A model generated the notes under the pieces. The model saw only the letters and a program-made list of their open reading frames with translations. It was not told the DNA's origin and searched no databases. Of a DNA stretch of 64,000 bases, positions 1 through 10,200 are shown one piece after another. Location of the stretch: contig NZ_CP078145.1 in the NCBI RefSeq assembly GCF_019222765.1, positions 5,580,001 to 5,644,000 on the forward strand. The letters run 5' to 3'. A program made the translations under genes and the position numbers. Source of the stretch: Nocardia iowensis. GTDB taxonomy: Bacteria > Actinomycetota > Actinomycetes > Mycobacteriales > Mycobacteriaceae. Position 1 is the first letter of the stretch, and each line of letters starts with the position of its first letter.

Positions 1-279
1 GAGGGCCTGCGCGGCATCGACGCCTACCAGGCGGCCTGGCCCGGCTTCTTCGAGTGGCAGGCGCAGGGCGCGACATTCGAGATCGTCTCGCTGGATGTCA
101 CTGCGGGTGCCGATGTGGCATTCGCGCACGCCCTACTGCTGTGTGGCACGGCCGACGACTTCGCGAAGGATCCTGGACGTCGGTTGCGGCTCACCCTCGG
201 CCTGCGCAAGGAGAACGGCCGGTGGATCGTGGCGCACGAGCACCACTCGTTCCCCGACGCCAGCCTGCCCGCCGTCTGA
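1..279 (+). CDS. SnoaL-like / NTF2-fold protein, C-terminal part
   Basis: The window opens inside this gene, and 92 codons are left before the TGA at 277-279. The visible part has the alpha+beta NTF2/SnoaL-like pattern: a helix ending in a Trp-Pro-Gly-Phe-Phe motif, then strands, and a final strand with W-I-V-A-H-E-H-H-S, which is typical of the small YybH/SgcJ-type ketosteroid-isomerase-like proteins. Members bind small molecules or act as isomerases or hydratases, but the substrate cannot be read here. The N-terminus lies outside the window. Family placement rests on the C-terminal motif only. Confidence 0.7.
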   Translation, partial: EGLRGIDAYQAAWPGFFEWQAQGATFEIVSLDVTAGADVAFAHALLLCGTADDFAKDPGRRLRLTLGLRKENGRWIVAHEHHSFPDASLPAV

Positions 280-410
280 CCGACCCCTCGCCCAGCGCGG
301 CACACACCATGACGTGCCAGTCGCCGACCGGACTTCAGTACCGGAGTGCTAGGCGCGGATAGTGCTGCGGCGGGAGGTGTTCCGTGGGTGGCGGTTTCTA
401 GCGTCGGGGC

Positions 411-1448
411 ATGCTCACAACACAATTCGGTGCGGGGCTCGTGGAGCCGCCTTCGGCGCGGCATCGCCGTAGCGGCGCGGCTACCCGCCTGCATCGGCCG
501 CTGGCCTGGATGACGTTCACGATGGCCGCGCTGACCGGCTGCGCCCTGGTGGGGATGTTCGTCGACGACCGGATGCTGCTCGGCGAGTCGGTCTGGCTGA
601 AACCGATGAAGTTCGGTTTCGCGTTCGCGCTCTACGGGCTCACGCTGGCGTGGCTGTTGTCGTTGCCGCACAAGGGAAGCCGGGCGACCTGGTGGTTGGG
701 CACGGTATTCGCGGTGACCGGTTTTCTCGATGTCGGCTTCATCGCCGTGCAAGCGGCGCGTGGCACGTTCAGTCATTTCAACAACTTCGATGCCGACCCA
801 GTCAATGCGATCGGGCAGCAGATCTTCATGTCCGGTGTGCCCGGGCTGTTCCTCGCGAATCTGGTCATCGTGGTGATCCTGTCGTGGCAGCGTCTGGTGG
901 ACCGGCCGACGACGCGCGCGATTCACTTCGGGCTGGCCCTGGCCGTCGCAGGAATGGCTATGGGCTATCTGATGGGTTACACCGGTAAGCAGCTCGTGCG
1001 CGACGCCGACGGAAAGGTGATCGAGCTGGTCGCGGGCCACACCGTCCTCGACCCCGCGAGCCGCGACCTCTCACCCCGCGACGCCGCGCCGGGCATGCCG
1101 ATCACCCACTGGAGCACGATCGGCGGCGACCTGCGTGTGCCCCACTTCGTCGGGTTGCACGGCATTCAAGTGCTGCTGCTCGCCGTTGTCGTACTGGCTT
1201 GGCTGGCCCCGCGCTACCCCTGGCTGCGCGCCGAACGCACCCGCGCCGCCGTCATCGGCGTGCTCGGCCTCGGCTACACCGGTCTCTTGGCCATCGTGTT
1301 CTTCCAGGCGATGCGCGCCCAGTCCCTCGTCCACCCGGACAGCACCACCCTGGCCGCGTTCGCCGGACTCACCGCGGGGGTCGCTGCGCTGCTCGGTTCC
1401 GTGTACTGGAAAGGCCGCGCCGCTGTGCGCCACGAGTCGGAACTGTGA
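411..1448 (+). CDS. Eight-helix integral membrane protein of unknown function
   Basis: A 345-residue protein with about eight hydrophobic segments (roughly residues 33-53, 63-86, 94-113, 141-158, 169-188, 249-267, 278-298, 313-332). A polar extracytoplasmic or cytoplasmic loop of about 60 residues lies between helices 5 and 6. The N-terminal 30 residues are Arg-rich, suggesting a cytoplasmic start. I do not recognise the family and see no catalytic motif. A TAGCGT hexamer ends 6 nt before the ATG with no Shine-Dalgarno sequence between, so the mRNA is probably leaderless. It converges with the small gene at 1458-1781, leaving only 9 nt between the stop codons. Confidence 0.8.
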   Translation: MLTTQFGAGLVEPPSARHRRSGAATRLHRPLAWMTFTMAALTGCALVGMFVDDRMLLGESVWLKPMKFGFAFALYGLTLAWLLSLPHKGSRATWWLGTVFAVTGFLDVGFIAVQAARGTFSHFNNFDADPVNAIGQQIFMSGVPGLFLANLVIVVILSWQRLVDRPTTRAIHFGLALAVAGMAMGYLMGYTGKQLVRDADGKVIELVAGHTVLDPASRDLSPRDAAPGMPITHWSTIGGDLRVPHFVGLHGIQVLLLAVVVLAWLAPRYPWLRAERTRAAVIGVLGLGYTGLLAIVFFQAMRAQSLVHPDSTTLAAFAGLTAGVAALLGSVYWKGRAAVRHESEL

Positions 1449-1457
1449 CTACCCGGG

Positions 1458-1781
1458 TCAGCGCAGCCGTTCGGCGTCGCGGGTGAGCTCGACCAAGGTT
1501 TTGCCGAGGGTGGCCAGTTCCTCGGTGCTCGCGCCTTCTTCGATGGCGATGGCGACATCCTCGGCGGCGCAGCGGGCGGCGAACCAGCGGTCGGCCAGGT
1601 CGGCGGCCTCCTGGGCGCTGAGCACGACGGAGTCGTCCGGAATCCCGGTTCCCTTCAGACTGTTGCGATGCTCGTAGGCGCGTTGGCGACAGGACTGGCG
1701 GCAGTATCGGCGACGACGCCCGGCCTCCGACTCCACGATCTCCCGGCCACACCACAGACAGGACAGCAAGCGCCGCGACAT
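1458..1781 (-). CDS. Small CxxC zinc-finger-like protein
   Basis: A 107-residue protein. Its N-terminal third has a CLWC pair (residues 8-11), then a basic stretch and a Y-C-R-Q-S-C-R-Q-R-A-Y-E-H-R motif around residues 27-40. The four cysteines resemble a treble-clef or FCS-type zinc site, as in small actinobacterial proteins annotated as hypothetical. The C-terminal half is acidic and helical, rich in Glu/Ala. A TAAGGT hexamer sits 8 nt upstream of the ATG. It is divergent from rbpA. DNA or RNA binding is possible but not shown. Confidence 0.65.
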   Translation of the reverse strand: MSRRLLSCLWCGREIVESEAGRRRRYCRQSCRQRAYEHRNSLKGTGIPDDSVVLSAQEAADLADRWFAARCAAEDVAIAIEEGASTEELATLGKTLVELTRDAERLR

Positions 1782-1878
1782 GACGCAGAACCTTAATGCT
1801 TCGACGGCTCGAAGCGGCTCAGCGACCCCCGCGAACCGCCGGACGACGGGCGCGGCGAGATCGGCGCGCCGTTGGCAC

Positions 1879-1911
1879 TACAATGGAACGGTTCCGCGGC
1901 CCGTCGGGAAC
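1879..1911 (+). promoter_or_regulatory. Candidate rbpA promoter elements
   Basis: The 229-nt divergent spacer upstream of rbpA holds two promoter-like signals. TACAAT at 1879-1884 resembles a SigA -10 box. GGGAAC at 1906-1911 resembles the -35 of the SigR/SigH class, with GTT triplets 15 and 19 nt further on. rbpA of Streptomyces is known to be under SigR and mycobacterial rbpA is stress-induced, so a dual promoter is plausible. Spacing to the second box is not ideal, so the assignment is tentative. Confidence 0.4.
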
Positions 1912-2010
1912 TATCGGCGCAGGCCCGTTCGTTGCACATAAGGTCCAGCGAGCACCAGACGCTCGTACGGTCGCAGCAACAAGACTCGAGCACACAGGGA
2001 GAGGCACACC

Positions 2011-2346
2011 ATGGCAGATCGCGTACTCCGGGGCAGTCGGCTCGGAGCGGTGAGCTACGAGACCGATCGCGACCACGACCTGGCTCCGCGTCGGATCGCC
2101 CGGTACCGCACCGACAACGGTGAAGAATTCGACGTCCCGTTCGCCGACGACGCCGAGATCCCCCCGACGTGGCTGTGCCGCAACGGTCAGGAAGGCATGC
2201 TGATCGAGGGCACCACCGTCGAGACCAAGAAGGTCAAGCCGCCGCGCACGCACTGGGACATGCTGCTGGAGCGCCGCAGCAAGGAAGAGCTCGAGGAACT
2301 CCTCAAGGAGCGCCTCGACCTCCTCAAGACCCGCCGCCGCGTCTAG
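2011..2346 (+). CDS. rbpA: RNA polymerase-binding protein RbpA
   Basis: A 111-residue protein, the same length as the mycobacterial RbpA and nearly identical to it by recognition (starts MADRVLRGSRLGAVSYETDR). RbpA binds RNA polymerase and group-1 sigma factors and stabilises the open complex. The N-terminal tail covers about residues 1-25, the RbpA core about 26-71, a basic linker with K-K-V-K-P-P-R about 72-80, and the sigma-interaction domain about 81-111 (helix of R-R-S-K-E-E-L-E-E-L-L type). A GGGAGAG ribosome-binding site precedes the ATG by 7 nt. A strong hairpin follows the stop. Confidence 0.97.
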   Translation: MADRVLRGSRLGAVSYETDRDHDLAPRRIARYRTDNGEEFDVPFADDAEIPPTWLCRNGQEGMLIEGTTVETKKVKPPRTHWDMLLERRSKEELEELLKERLDLLKTRRRV

Positions 2347-2354
2347 CTGACCCG

Positions 2355-2385
2355 AAAAGGCCGCCTTCGACGAAGGCGGCCTTTT
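2355..2385. terminator. Bidirectional rho-independent terminator
   Basis: A perfect inverted repeat, AAAAGGCCGCCTTCG at 2355-2369 against CGAAGGCGGCCTTTT at 2371-2385. It is flanked by A-run and T-run at its ends, so it can work for both convergent units: rbpA (+) and the NRPS-exporter operon (-), which ends at 2392. Confidence 0.9.
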
Positions 2386-2391
2386 GCATCG

Positions 2392-3240
2392 CTAGTGGCT
2401 GGCGACCTTGCGGTAGCGCAGTAGGGCCAGCGGGACGGCGATGACGAGGATGGCGAGGGAGCAGCCGACTGCGTATTCGACGCAGTGGTCGGCGGCCCAG
2501 CCGGTGGCGGGGGCGAAGCTGGGTGGGGCGCTGTTGTCGAAGAGTTTGCGGCCCGCGGCGGAGACGGCGGTGATCGGGTTCCACTCCGCGATGGTGCGCA
2601 GTGGGCCGGGCAGGGTCTCGGCGGAGATGAAGGCCGAGGAGATGAACGACAGCGGGAACAGCCAGATCAGGCCCGCGCTCTGCGCCACCTCGACATTCGG
2701 TGACAGCAGCCCCGTCAACGCGCCGACCCAGGACATGGCGAAGGCGAACAGCAGGATCACACCGAAAGCGAGTGCGGCGTCGGCGATTCCGCCGTTGATC
2801 CGCCAGCCCACCACATAACCGCAACCGACCATCACGGCGACACTGAGCACATTGACCACCAGATCGGACAGGGTGCGCCCCATCAGCACCGCGAGCCGCG
2901 ACATCGGCAGCGTTCGCATCCGGTCGATGATGCCCTTCTGCAAGTCACCGGCCAGGCCGACGGTGGTGAACGCCGCATTGAAAGCGACTGTCTGCGTGAA
3001 GATTCCGGCCAGCAGGAATTCCCGGTACTGACTGCCGCCCAGCGATGCCCCGAAGATGTAGGCGAACAGGAACACGAACATCAGCGGCTGAATCGTCGCG
3101 GTCACCAGCAAGGTGGGCACCCGCAAAATGGTCAGGAGATTGCGGTAGGCGACGATCGCGCTGTCCCGGAAGATCCGCAGCCGCGGCCCCGAATCGAACT
3201 GGACCACTTGCGTTTTCGGGACATCCACCACAGCGGTCAC
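2392..3240 (-). CDS. ABC-2 type exporter permease (DrrB-like)
   Basis: A 282-residue membrane subunit of an ABC exporter with about six helices. The stretch G-I-I-D-R-M-R-T-L-P-M-S-R around residues 103-115 is the conserved cytoplasmic segment of DrrB/ABC-2 permeases. It probably moves a lipophilic or peptide product out of the cell together with the ATPase encoded immediately upstream. The ATG overlaps the ATPase stop codon (ATGA at 3237-3240), so translation is coupled. It is the last gene of the NRPS operon; the intended substrate is presumably the NRPS product or a conjugate of it (inference from position). Confidence 0.9.
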   Translation of the reverse strand: MTAVVDVPKTQVVQFDSGPRLRIFRDSAIVAYRNLLTILRVPTLLVTATIQPLMFVFLFAYIFGASLGGSQYREFLLAGIFTQTVAFNAAFTTVGLAGDLQKGIIDRMRTLPMSRLAVLMGRTLSDLVVNVLSVAVMVGCGYVVGWRINGGIADAALAFGVILLFAFAMSWVGALTGLLSPNVEVAQSAGLIWLFPLSFISSAFISAETLPGPLRTIAEWNPITAVSAAGRKLFDNSAPPSFAPATGWAADHCVEYAVGCSLAILVIAVPLALLRYRKVASH

Positions 3241-4229
3241 GACAAAATCTCCTCTTGTACGTCATCGGTTTCTGGCTGCCGGTCGGCCGCGTGGGCGGTG
3301 GTACCGGTGAGGGACAGGAATACGTCGTCGAGGCTCGGCCGGTGCACATTGGCGTCCACCACGCAGACACCCGCGTCGTCGAGCCTGCGCAGTGCCTCGA
3401 CCATGGTGCGCGAGCCGTCACCGACCACGATCGACGCCTCGTCGGTGCCCGCCTCGTGGCTCGGCTCGCCGATACCGACCTGTGCGAGCACGGTCAGGGC
3501 GGGCTCGACGTCCTGTCCGGCGGCGAGGGTGACGGTGAGCCGGTCGCCGCCGATGGACATCTTCAGCTCGTCCGCGGAGCCGCGCGCGATCACCCGCCCG
3601 CGGTCGATAACGGTGATCCGGTCCGCGAGCAGGTCGGCTTCTTCCAGGTACTGGGTGGTGAGCAGCACGGTGGTGCCGTCGTCGACCAGCTCGCCGATGA
3701 CGCGCCACATGTCGAGTCGGCCGCGCGGATCGAGTCCGGTGGTCGGCTCGTCCAGCACCACCACCGCGGGCCGGGCCACCAGCGCGCCTGCCAGGTCCAG
3801 CCGCCGCGCCATGCCGCCGGAGTAGGTGCCCGCCCTGCGGTGCGCCGCGTGGTCCAACCCGAGCGCCGTCAACAGGTCCGTCGCCCGCGCGGCGGCTTGC
3901 CGCTGCGACATCCCGTACAGGCGGGCGACCATCCGCAGGTTCTCGTAGCCGGACAGGTTCGCGTCGACCGCGGCGTACTGACCGGACAGGCCGATCCGCC
4001 GCCGCGCCGCCCCGGGATTGCGCAGCACATCCACCCCGGCCACCCGAACCGACCCCGCGCACGGGCGCAGCAGGGTGGTGACGATGCGGACGGTCGTGGT
4101 CTTGCCCGCACCGTTGGGTCCGAGTAGACCCATTACCGTTCCGGTCGGTATCTGCAGGTCGATCTGGTCGAGCACCCGGATCTTGCCGTAATTTTTGACC
4201 AGGCCAAGTACTTCCACTGCCAAGCTCAC
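3237..4229 (-). CDS. ABC exporter ATP-binding protein (DrrA-like)
   Basis: About 330 residues from a GTG start at 4229, chosen because GGAGG lies 7 nt upstream and because the conserved N-terminus (V-E-V-L-G-L-V-K-N-Y-G) begins there. Walker A is G-P-N-G-A-G-K-T-T near residue 39-47, the Q-loop lies shortly after, the signature is T-Y-S-G-G-M-A-R-R near 136-144, and Walker B is V-V-V-L-D-E-P-T-T near 156-164. A C-terminal extension of about 90 residues is typical of DrrA-type ATPases. It starts 34 nt after the NRPS stop and overlaps the permease gene by 4 nt. Alternative upstream starts exist in frame but would run into the NRPS end. Confidence 0.93.
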   Translation of the reverse strand: MSLAVEVLGLVKNYGKIRVLDQIDLQIPTGTVMGLLGPNGAGKTTTVRIVTTLLRPCAGSVRVAGVDVLRNPGAARRRIGLSGQYAAVDANLSGYENLRMVARLYGMSQRQAAARATDLLTALGLDHAAHRRAGTYSGGMARRLDLAGALVARPAVVVLDEPTTGLDPRGRLDMWRVIGELVDDGTTVLLTTQYLEEADLLADRITVIDRGRVIARGSADELKMSIGGDRLTVTLAAGQDVEPALTVLAQVGIGEPSHEAGTDEASIVVGDGSRTMVEALRRLDDAGVCVVDANVHRPSLDDVFLSLTGTTAHAADRQPETDDVQEEILS

Positions 4230-4263
4230 CTCGTCACCTCCGCGCACTCCCCCGTCTGCCCAC

Positions 4264-7200
4264 TCACCGTTGCTTCTCCTTCTTTCTGGTACCGACGGCG
4301 GTCGTCTCGAGGTGCGCACCGTTCTCGGCGCACTTCGCCGGTACCGTCCCGTTGGTCTGCTGCACCAGCTCACCGTCCAGCGCGCGGCGCAGCACCGACC
4401 CGATCGCGGCGAGCGATTCGGGGGCGGTCATCGCCGAGTGCCGGCACGGCAGTTCGTGGTCGTGGATCTCGCCGGTGACGAACGGCTGCCAGGCGGCCGC
4501 GCGGCGCTCGGGGTCGGCCCGGTTGATCGCGTCCGCCGCGGCGGTGAAGAACAGCAGGTCGCCGTGGAAGACGCGAGGCCGGAAGCCGTGCGCGAGCAGG
4601 GTGCCGTTGGTGTAGCCGGCGTAGAGCCGCTCGAGGTGCTCGACGGTGAGCGCCGCGAACGGACCGGGCCTGGCACGCAGCAGCTCCGCCGCGTCGCGCA
4701 GGTTCATCGCCGGATCGAGGGGCGCGTCGAGTTGGTCGCTGCCGAATTCCTCGATGATCTCGGCCACGCTCGGAATCGCGTGCTCGAGCCATGCGTCGGA
4801 GAGCCGGTAGCTGTCCATCATCGACAGCAGTGCGACCTCATCGCCATCCGCCTGCAATCGCACCGCCACCTCGTGCGCGATCAACCCGCCCAACGACCAG
4901 CCGAGCAGGTGGTAGGGCCCGGTCGGCTGGATCGACTTGATATGTGCCACATACTGTCCGGCGGCCTCGGTGATCGAGGCGAAGCCGTCCTCGCCGGCCA
5001 CGTGCGGCGCCTGCAATCCGTACACCGGACGGTCCGGCGCGAGGTGTCCGAGCAGCCCCGAGTAGCACCAGGCCAGGCCGATCGCGGGATGGATGCAGAA
5101 CAGCGGTGCCGCCGCGCCGTTGGGCCGGATCGGCAGTACCGGTCCCAGCGCCGCGGCGATGCCCGCGCCCGCACCGTCGAGGCGAGCCGCGATGGCGGCC
5201 GGGGTCGCCTCGCCGAACATCGACTGCACCGGCAGGTCCAGACCGTTGGCCCGCACCTGCGCAACGACTTTCGTCGCCAGCAGCGAGTTGCCGCCGAGTT
5301 CGAAGAACCCGTCGTCGGCGCCCACCGATTCCACGCCGAGCACCGTCGCGAAGGCCGCGCACAGTGCCGCCTCGGTCGGGGTGCTCGGCGCCCGGTAGCC
5401 GTCGGCGGCGGCGAACATCGGTTCCGGCAGCGCTTTTCGGTCCAGCTTGCCGACCGGGCTGAGCGGCACCTGGTCGAGCAGCATGATCGCTTGCGGCACC
5501 ATGTAATTCGGCACCAGCTCGGCCACGTGGTCGGTGAGCTCGGCCGCGGTCAGCTCGGTTCCGTTGCGCGCCTTGACATAGGACACCAGCGCGGTGGAAC
5601 CCGCGGGCGTGCGATGCCCGATGGTGGTGGCGAACTCCACGCCGCGGTGCCGTGCCAGCGCCGCGTCGATCTCGCCGAGTTCGATCCGGAAGCCACGGAT
5701 CTTGACCTGATGGTCGGTGCGACCGACGTACTCGATCTCCCGCCCGGAGCCGGTGCAGCGGCCAGCGGCCAGCGAACCCTGCCCGGACCACCAGCGCACC
5801 AGATCACCGGTCCGGTACATCCGCTCGCCCGGTTTGCCGTACGGATTCGCCACGAACCGCTGCGCCGTCAGGCCGGGCCGATTCAGGTAGCCGCGGGCCA
5901 GCGCGGAACCGGACAGGTGCAACTCGCCGGTGACACCGACCGGGGCCGGGTGCAGCCGCGCGTCCAGGATGGTCGCGCTGACGCCGCGGATCGGCCCGCC
6001 GATGGTGATCGGCCCGCCCGGCGTCATCGGCTGAGAGATCACCGTGACGATGGTCGTCTCGGTGGGCCCGTACACGTTGTACAGGTTGCGGTTCGGCGCC
6101 CACCGGGTGACCAGGTCCGGCGGCAAGGCCTCGCCGCCGACCAGCACGTGCCGCAATTCGGTGACGCCGGTCGGGTCGACCGTGCCGAGCGCCGAGGTGG
6201 TGATGAACGCGTGCGTGATCGCCTCATCGATGAACACCCTGGCCAGGTCGGCCCCGCCGACCACACCGGGCGGCGTGATCACCAGGGTGGCCCCGCCACC
6301 GAGTGCGAGCAACAGGTCGAGCATCGCCGCGTCGAAGCTCGGTGTCGCGAAATGCAGGACGCGGCAACCGGGCCGGACGTCGAACCGCTGCGCGGTCTCG
6401 GCGGCGAAATTGGACAGACCACCGTGGGTGACCACCACACCCTTCGGCGTGCCGGTCGAGCCGGACGTGTAGATCACGTAGGCCGGGTTGTCCATCCGCA
6501 GCGGCGCGATCCGTTCGGCCGCGGTGATCGGCGTGTCGGAGGCGTCCAGCACGAGTCCACGGAAGTGCGGGTCGTCCAGCACGATCCACTCCACCCCGCC
6601 GGGCAGCTCATTGTGGTAGTCACCGAGCGTGATGCCCAGTGCCGCACCGGAATCCGACAGCATGTGCGCGATCCGCGTGGCCGGATACAACGGGTCGACC
6701 GGCACGAACGCGGCACCGGCCTTGGCCACCGCGAGCACCGTGGCCACCGACTCGACCGACCGCGGAATACCCAGCGCCACCAGTGTTTCCGGGCCGACAC
6801 CGCGCCGGATCAATACCCGCGCCAGCCGGTTCGTCCACCGGTCCAGCGCGTCGTAGCTCACCTGGGTGCCCTCCGCGCGCAACGCGATCCGCGAGCGATC
6901 GATATTCGCCGCCGCCTCGAACACCTCGGGCAGCGTGACCGGGCGGTCCGCCTCCGCACCACGCACCGGGGCCAGCCCGGACCATTCGGCGGGGTCGAGC
7001 AGTTCCAGATCCCCCACGGCGGTGGTCGGATTCGCGGCGACGGCGGCGAGCAGCCGGGTGAGCCGCTTGCCGAGCCGCAGCGCGGTCTGCTCGTCGAACA
7101 GATCGCTGGCGTAGTTCACCGACACCGTGATGCCCGCCGGATCCCGTTCCGGCGTCTGCGATTCGGTGAGGGTGAACTGCAGATCGAACTTGGCGATGCC

Positions 7201-10200
7201 GGTATCTATATCGGCGGCCTCGATCCGCAGATCGGGCAGCTCGAGCGCACTCACCGGCTGGTTCTGCACCGAGAGCATCACCTGGAACATCGGGTGATGC
7301 GCCTGGGACCGAGCCGGATTCAGCACCTCGACCAGCCGCTCGAACGGCAGGTCGGCATGCGCGAACGCGTCCAGGTCGGTGTCGCGGACGGTGTGCAGCA
7401 GATCGGTGAACCTGGCATCGGGGTCGATGCGGGTGCGCAGCACCAGCGTATTGACGAACATGCCGACCAGCCGGTCCAGCGCGGGATGGCCGCGACCGGC
7501 GATGGGCGTGCCGACGGTGATGTCGTCGGTCGCGGTCATCCGGTGCAGCAGCACCGCGAGCGCGGCGTGCAGCACCATGAACATGCTGACGTTGTTGCTG
7601 GTGGCGACCGTGCGCAGTTCCCGGTGCGTGAACGCGTCGACCGCGCACTCGACGAGCCCGCCGCGATAGGACGGCACCGGTGGCCTGCGCCGGTCCGCGG
7701 GGACGGTGAGCAGTTCGGGGATGCCGTCCAGGGTGCGCCGCCAGTAGCCGAGCTGACGGCTCAGCACCGAGTCGGGATCGTTCTCGGCGCCGAGCATGTC
7801 CTGTTGCCACAGCGTGTAATCGGCGTACTGCACCGCAAGCTCGGTCCACTCCGGCGTCTTGCCCGCGCAGGCCGCCCGGTAGGCGGTCGCCACGTCGACG
7901 GCCATCGGCTCGAGCGACCAGCCGTCCATCGCGATGTGGTGCACCACCAGGACCAGCACGTGCTCGTCGGACACCTCGGCCGGGTTCTGCACACCGGTAT
8001 CGCCGTCCGGCGACACCGAGATCAGCGCGGCCCGGATCGGCACCATGCCCGCGAGATCGAATCCCGGTGCGGCGAACCGCCGTACGGCGTCGTCGACCTC
8101 ATCCGGGGTGACCGTCGCGACGAACAGCGTGATCGCGGCGGCGGCCAGATCGAGCACCCGCTGGGCCGGTTCGCCGTCGGTCTCGGGGAACACCGTCCGC
8201 AGCGTCTCGTGCCTGGCCTGCACCGCGTGCAGCGCCATCACCAGCGCGTCGACATCGAGCTTGCCGGTCATCCGCAGCACGACCGGGACGTTGTAAGCGC
8301 CCGCCGACTGGTCGGCATCGCCGGTTCCGTTGAAGCGGTTGAGGAACCACAGCCTGCGCTGCGCCGCCGACAACGGAATCCGCGCCGGACGGTTGCGCCG
8401 CACCAGCGCCGGACGCGCGTCCGAACCCGCGGGCCCCGAGTCGAGCAGTGCCGCGAGCTCGGCCACCCGCGGCGCCGCGAACACGGTGCGCACCTCGAGC
8501 CGGATGTTCGTCGCCGCGGCCAGCCGGGCGACGAGTTGCGTTGCCAGCAGCGAGTTTCCGCCGATGTCGAAGAAGCTGTCGTCGGCGCGCACGGCGTCGA
8601 CGCCGACCAGGTCCCCCATCACCTTCGCGACCAGCTGCTCCGATTCGGTCTCCGGCGCGCGCGCCGCGACGTCCGCGGTGAGCTGGGGTTCGGGCAGCGC
8701 GCCGGTGTCCAGCTTGCCCACCGGCGTCAATGGAATGCGTTCCAGCACAGTGATACTCGAGGGCACCATGTGCGACGGCAACTGCGCGCCCACATGGGCG
8801 CGCACCGCCTCCACATCCACACCCGCGTGCTCGTCGGAGGGCTGCACGAACGCCACGATCCGGTCGGCGCCCGCGATCTGCCGGACTTCGGTGTGCGCGA
8901 ACCGCACCCCGGGATGCTCACCGAGCGCGGCGGTGATCTCGCCGAGCTCGATGCGGAAACCGCGCACCTTCACCTGATGGTCGCTGCGGCCGAGGTAGCA
9001 CAGCTCGCCCGCGTCGTTCCAGCGCACCACGTCACCGGTGCGGTACAGCCGGGCACCGGCCGGGCCGAACGGGTCGGCGACGAAACGCAGTGCGGTGAGC
9101 CCGAAGCGGTCGAAGTACCCGCGGGCAACGCCGTACCCGCCGAGGTAGAGCTCGCCGGGCACGCCGACCGGCACCGGACGCAGCCGCTCGTCGAGGACCA
9201 GCGCCCGCGCGCCACGCACGAGCGTGCCGATGGTGATGGGCCGATCGACCGCCATCGGATCGGAGATGGTGATGACGATGGTGGTTTCGGTGGGTCCATA
9301 GACGTTGTGCAGGTTGCGATTCGGCGCCCAGCGCGCCACCAGGTCGGGGGTGCACGCCTCGCCGCCGACCATCAGCGAACGCAGGTGCGGCAGCGGCCAG
9401 CGATCCCGGTCGATGGTGGACAGCGCCGCCGGAGTGATGAAGGCGTGCGTGATCCGCTCGCGTTCCAGCAGCGCGGCCAGCTCGTCGCCGCCGTAGATGT
9501 CGGGCGGGCAGATCACCATGGCGGCACCGGAGCCGATCGCCAGCAGCAGCTCGAGGACCGCGGCGTCGAAGCTGGGCGAGGCGAAGTGCAGCGTGCGCGA
9601 CTCCCGCCCGACCCGCATGCGGTCGCGGAGCTCGTCGGCGAAGTTGGACAGGCCCGCGTGGGTAACCGCGACGCCCTTGGGTTTGCCGGTGGAACCGGAG
9701 GTGTAGATCAGGTACGCGAGGTCGTCGGGCTCGATGGTGCACAGCCGGTCCAGGTCGTCGACCAGCGCGTCGTCGTGGGTGTCCAGTTCGGCGGCGAACT
9801 CGGGGTCGTCGAGCAGCAGCCAGTCGGTCACCGGGCCGTCGTCGGCGGCCGCGTGCAGCCGGTCGGCGTGCGCGGTGACGGTGACGCCGACCCAGCATCC
9901 CGCATCGGTGAGCATGTGCCGGACCCGGTCGGTCGGATAGTTGGGGTCGACCGGCACGAACGCCGCGCCGGTCTTGACGACGGCGAGCACCGTGAGGACC
10001 GACTCGATCGAGCGAGTCAATCCGAGTGCGACCCGATCCCCCGACCCGATGTCCCGCGCGATCAGGGCGCGCGCCAGCCGGTTGGAGCGGCGGTCGACTT
10101 CGGCGTAGGTCATCGTGCTGGTGCCCGACCGCAGGGCGGTGCGATGCGGATGCATGTGCGCGGTCGCGGTGAAGTACGCCGAGAGCGTGCACTGCGGTGT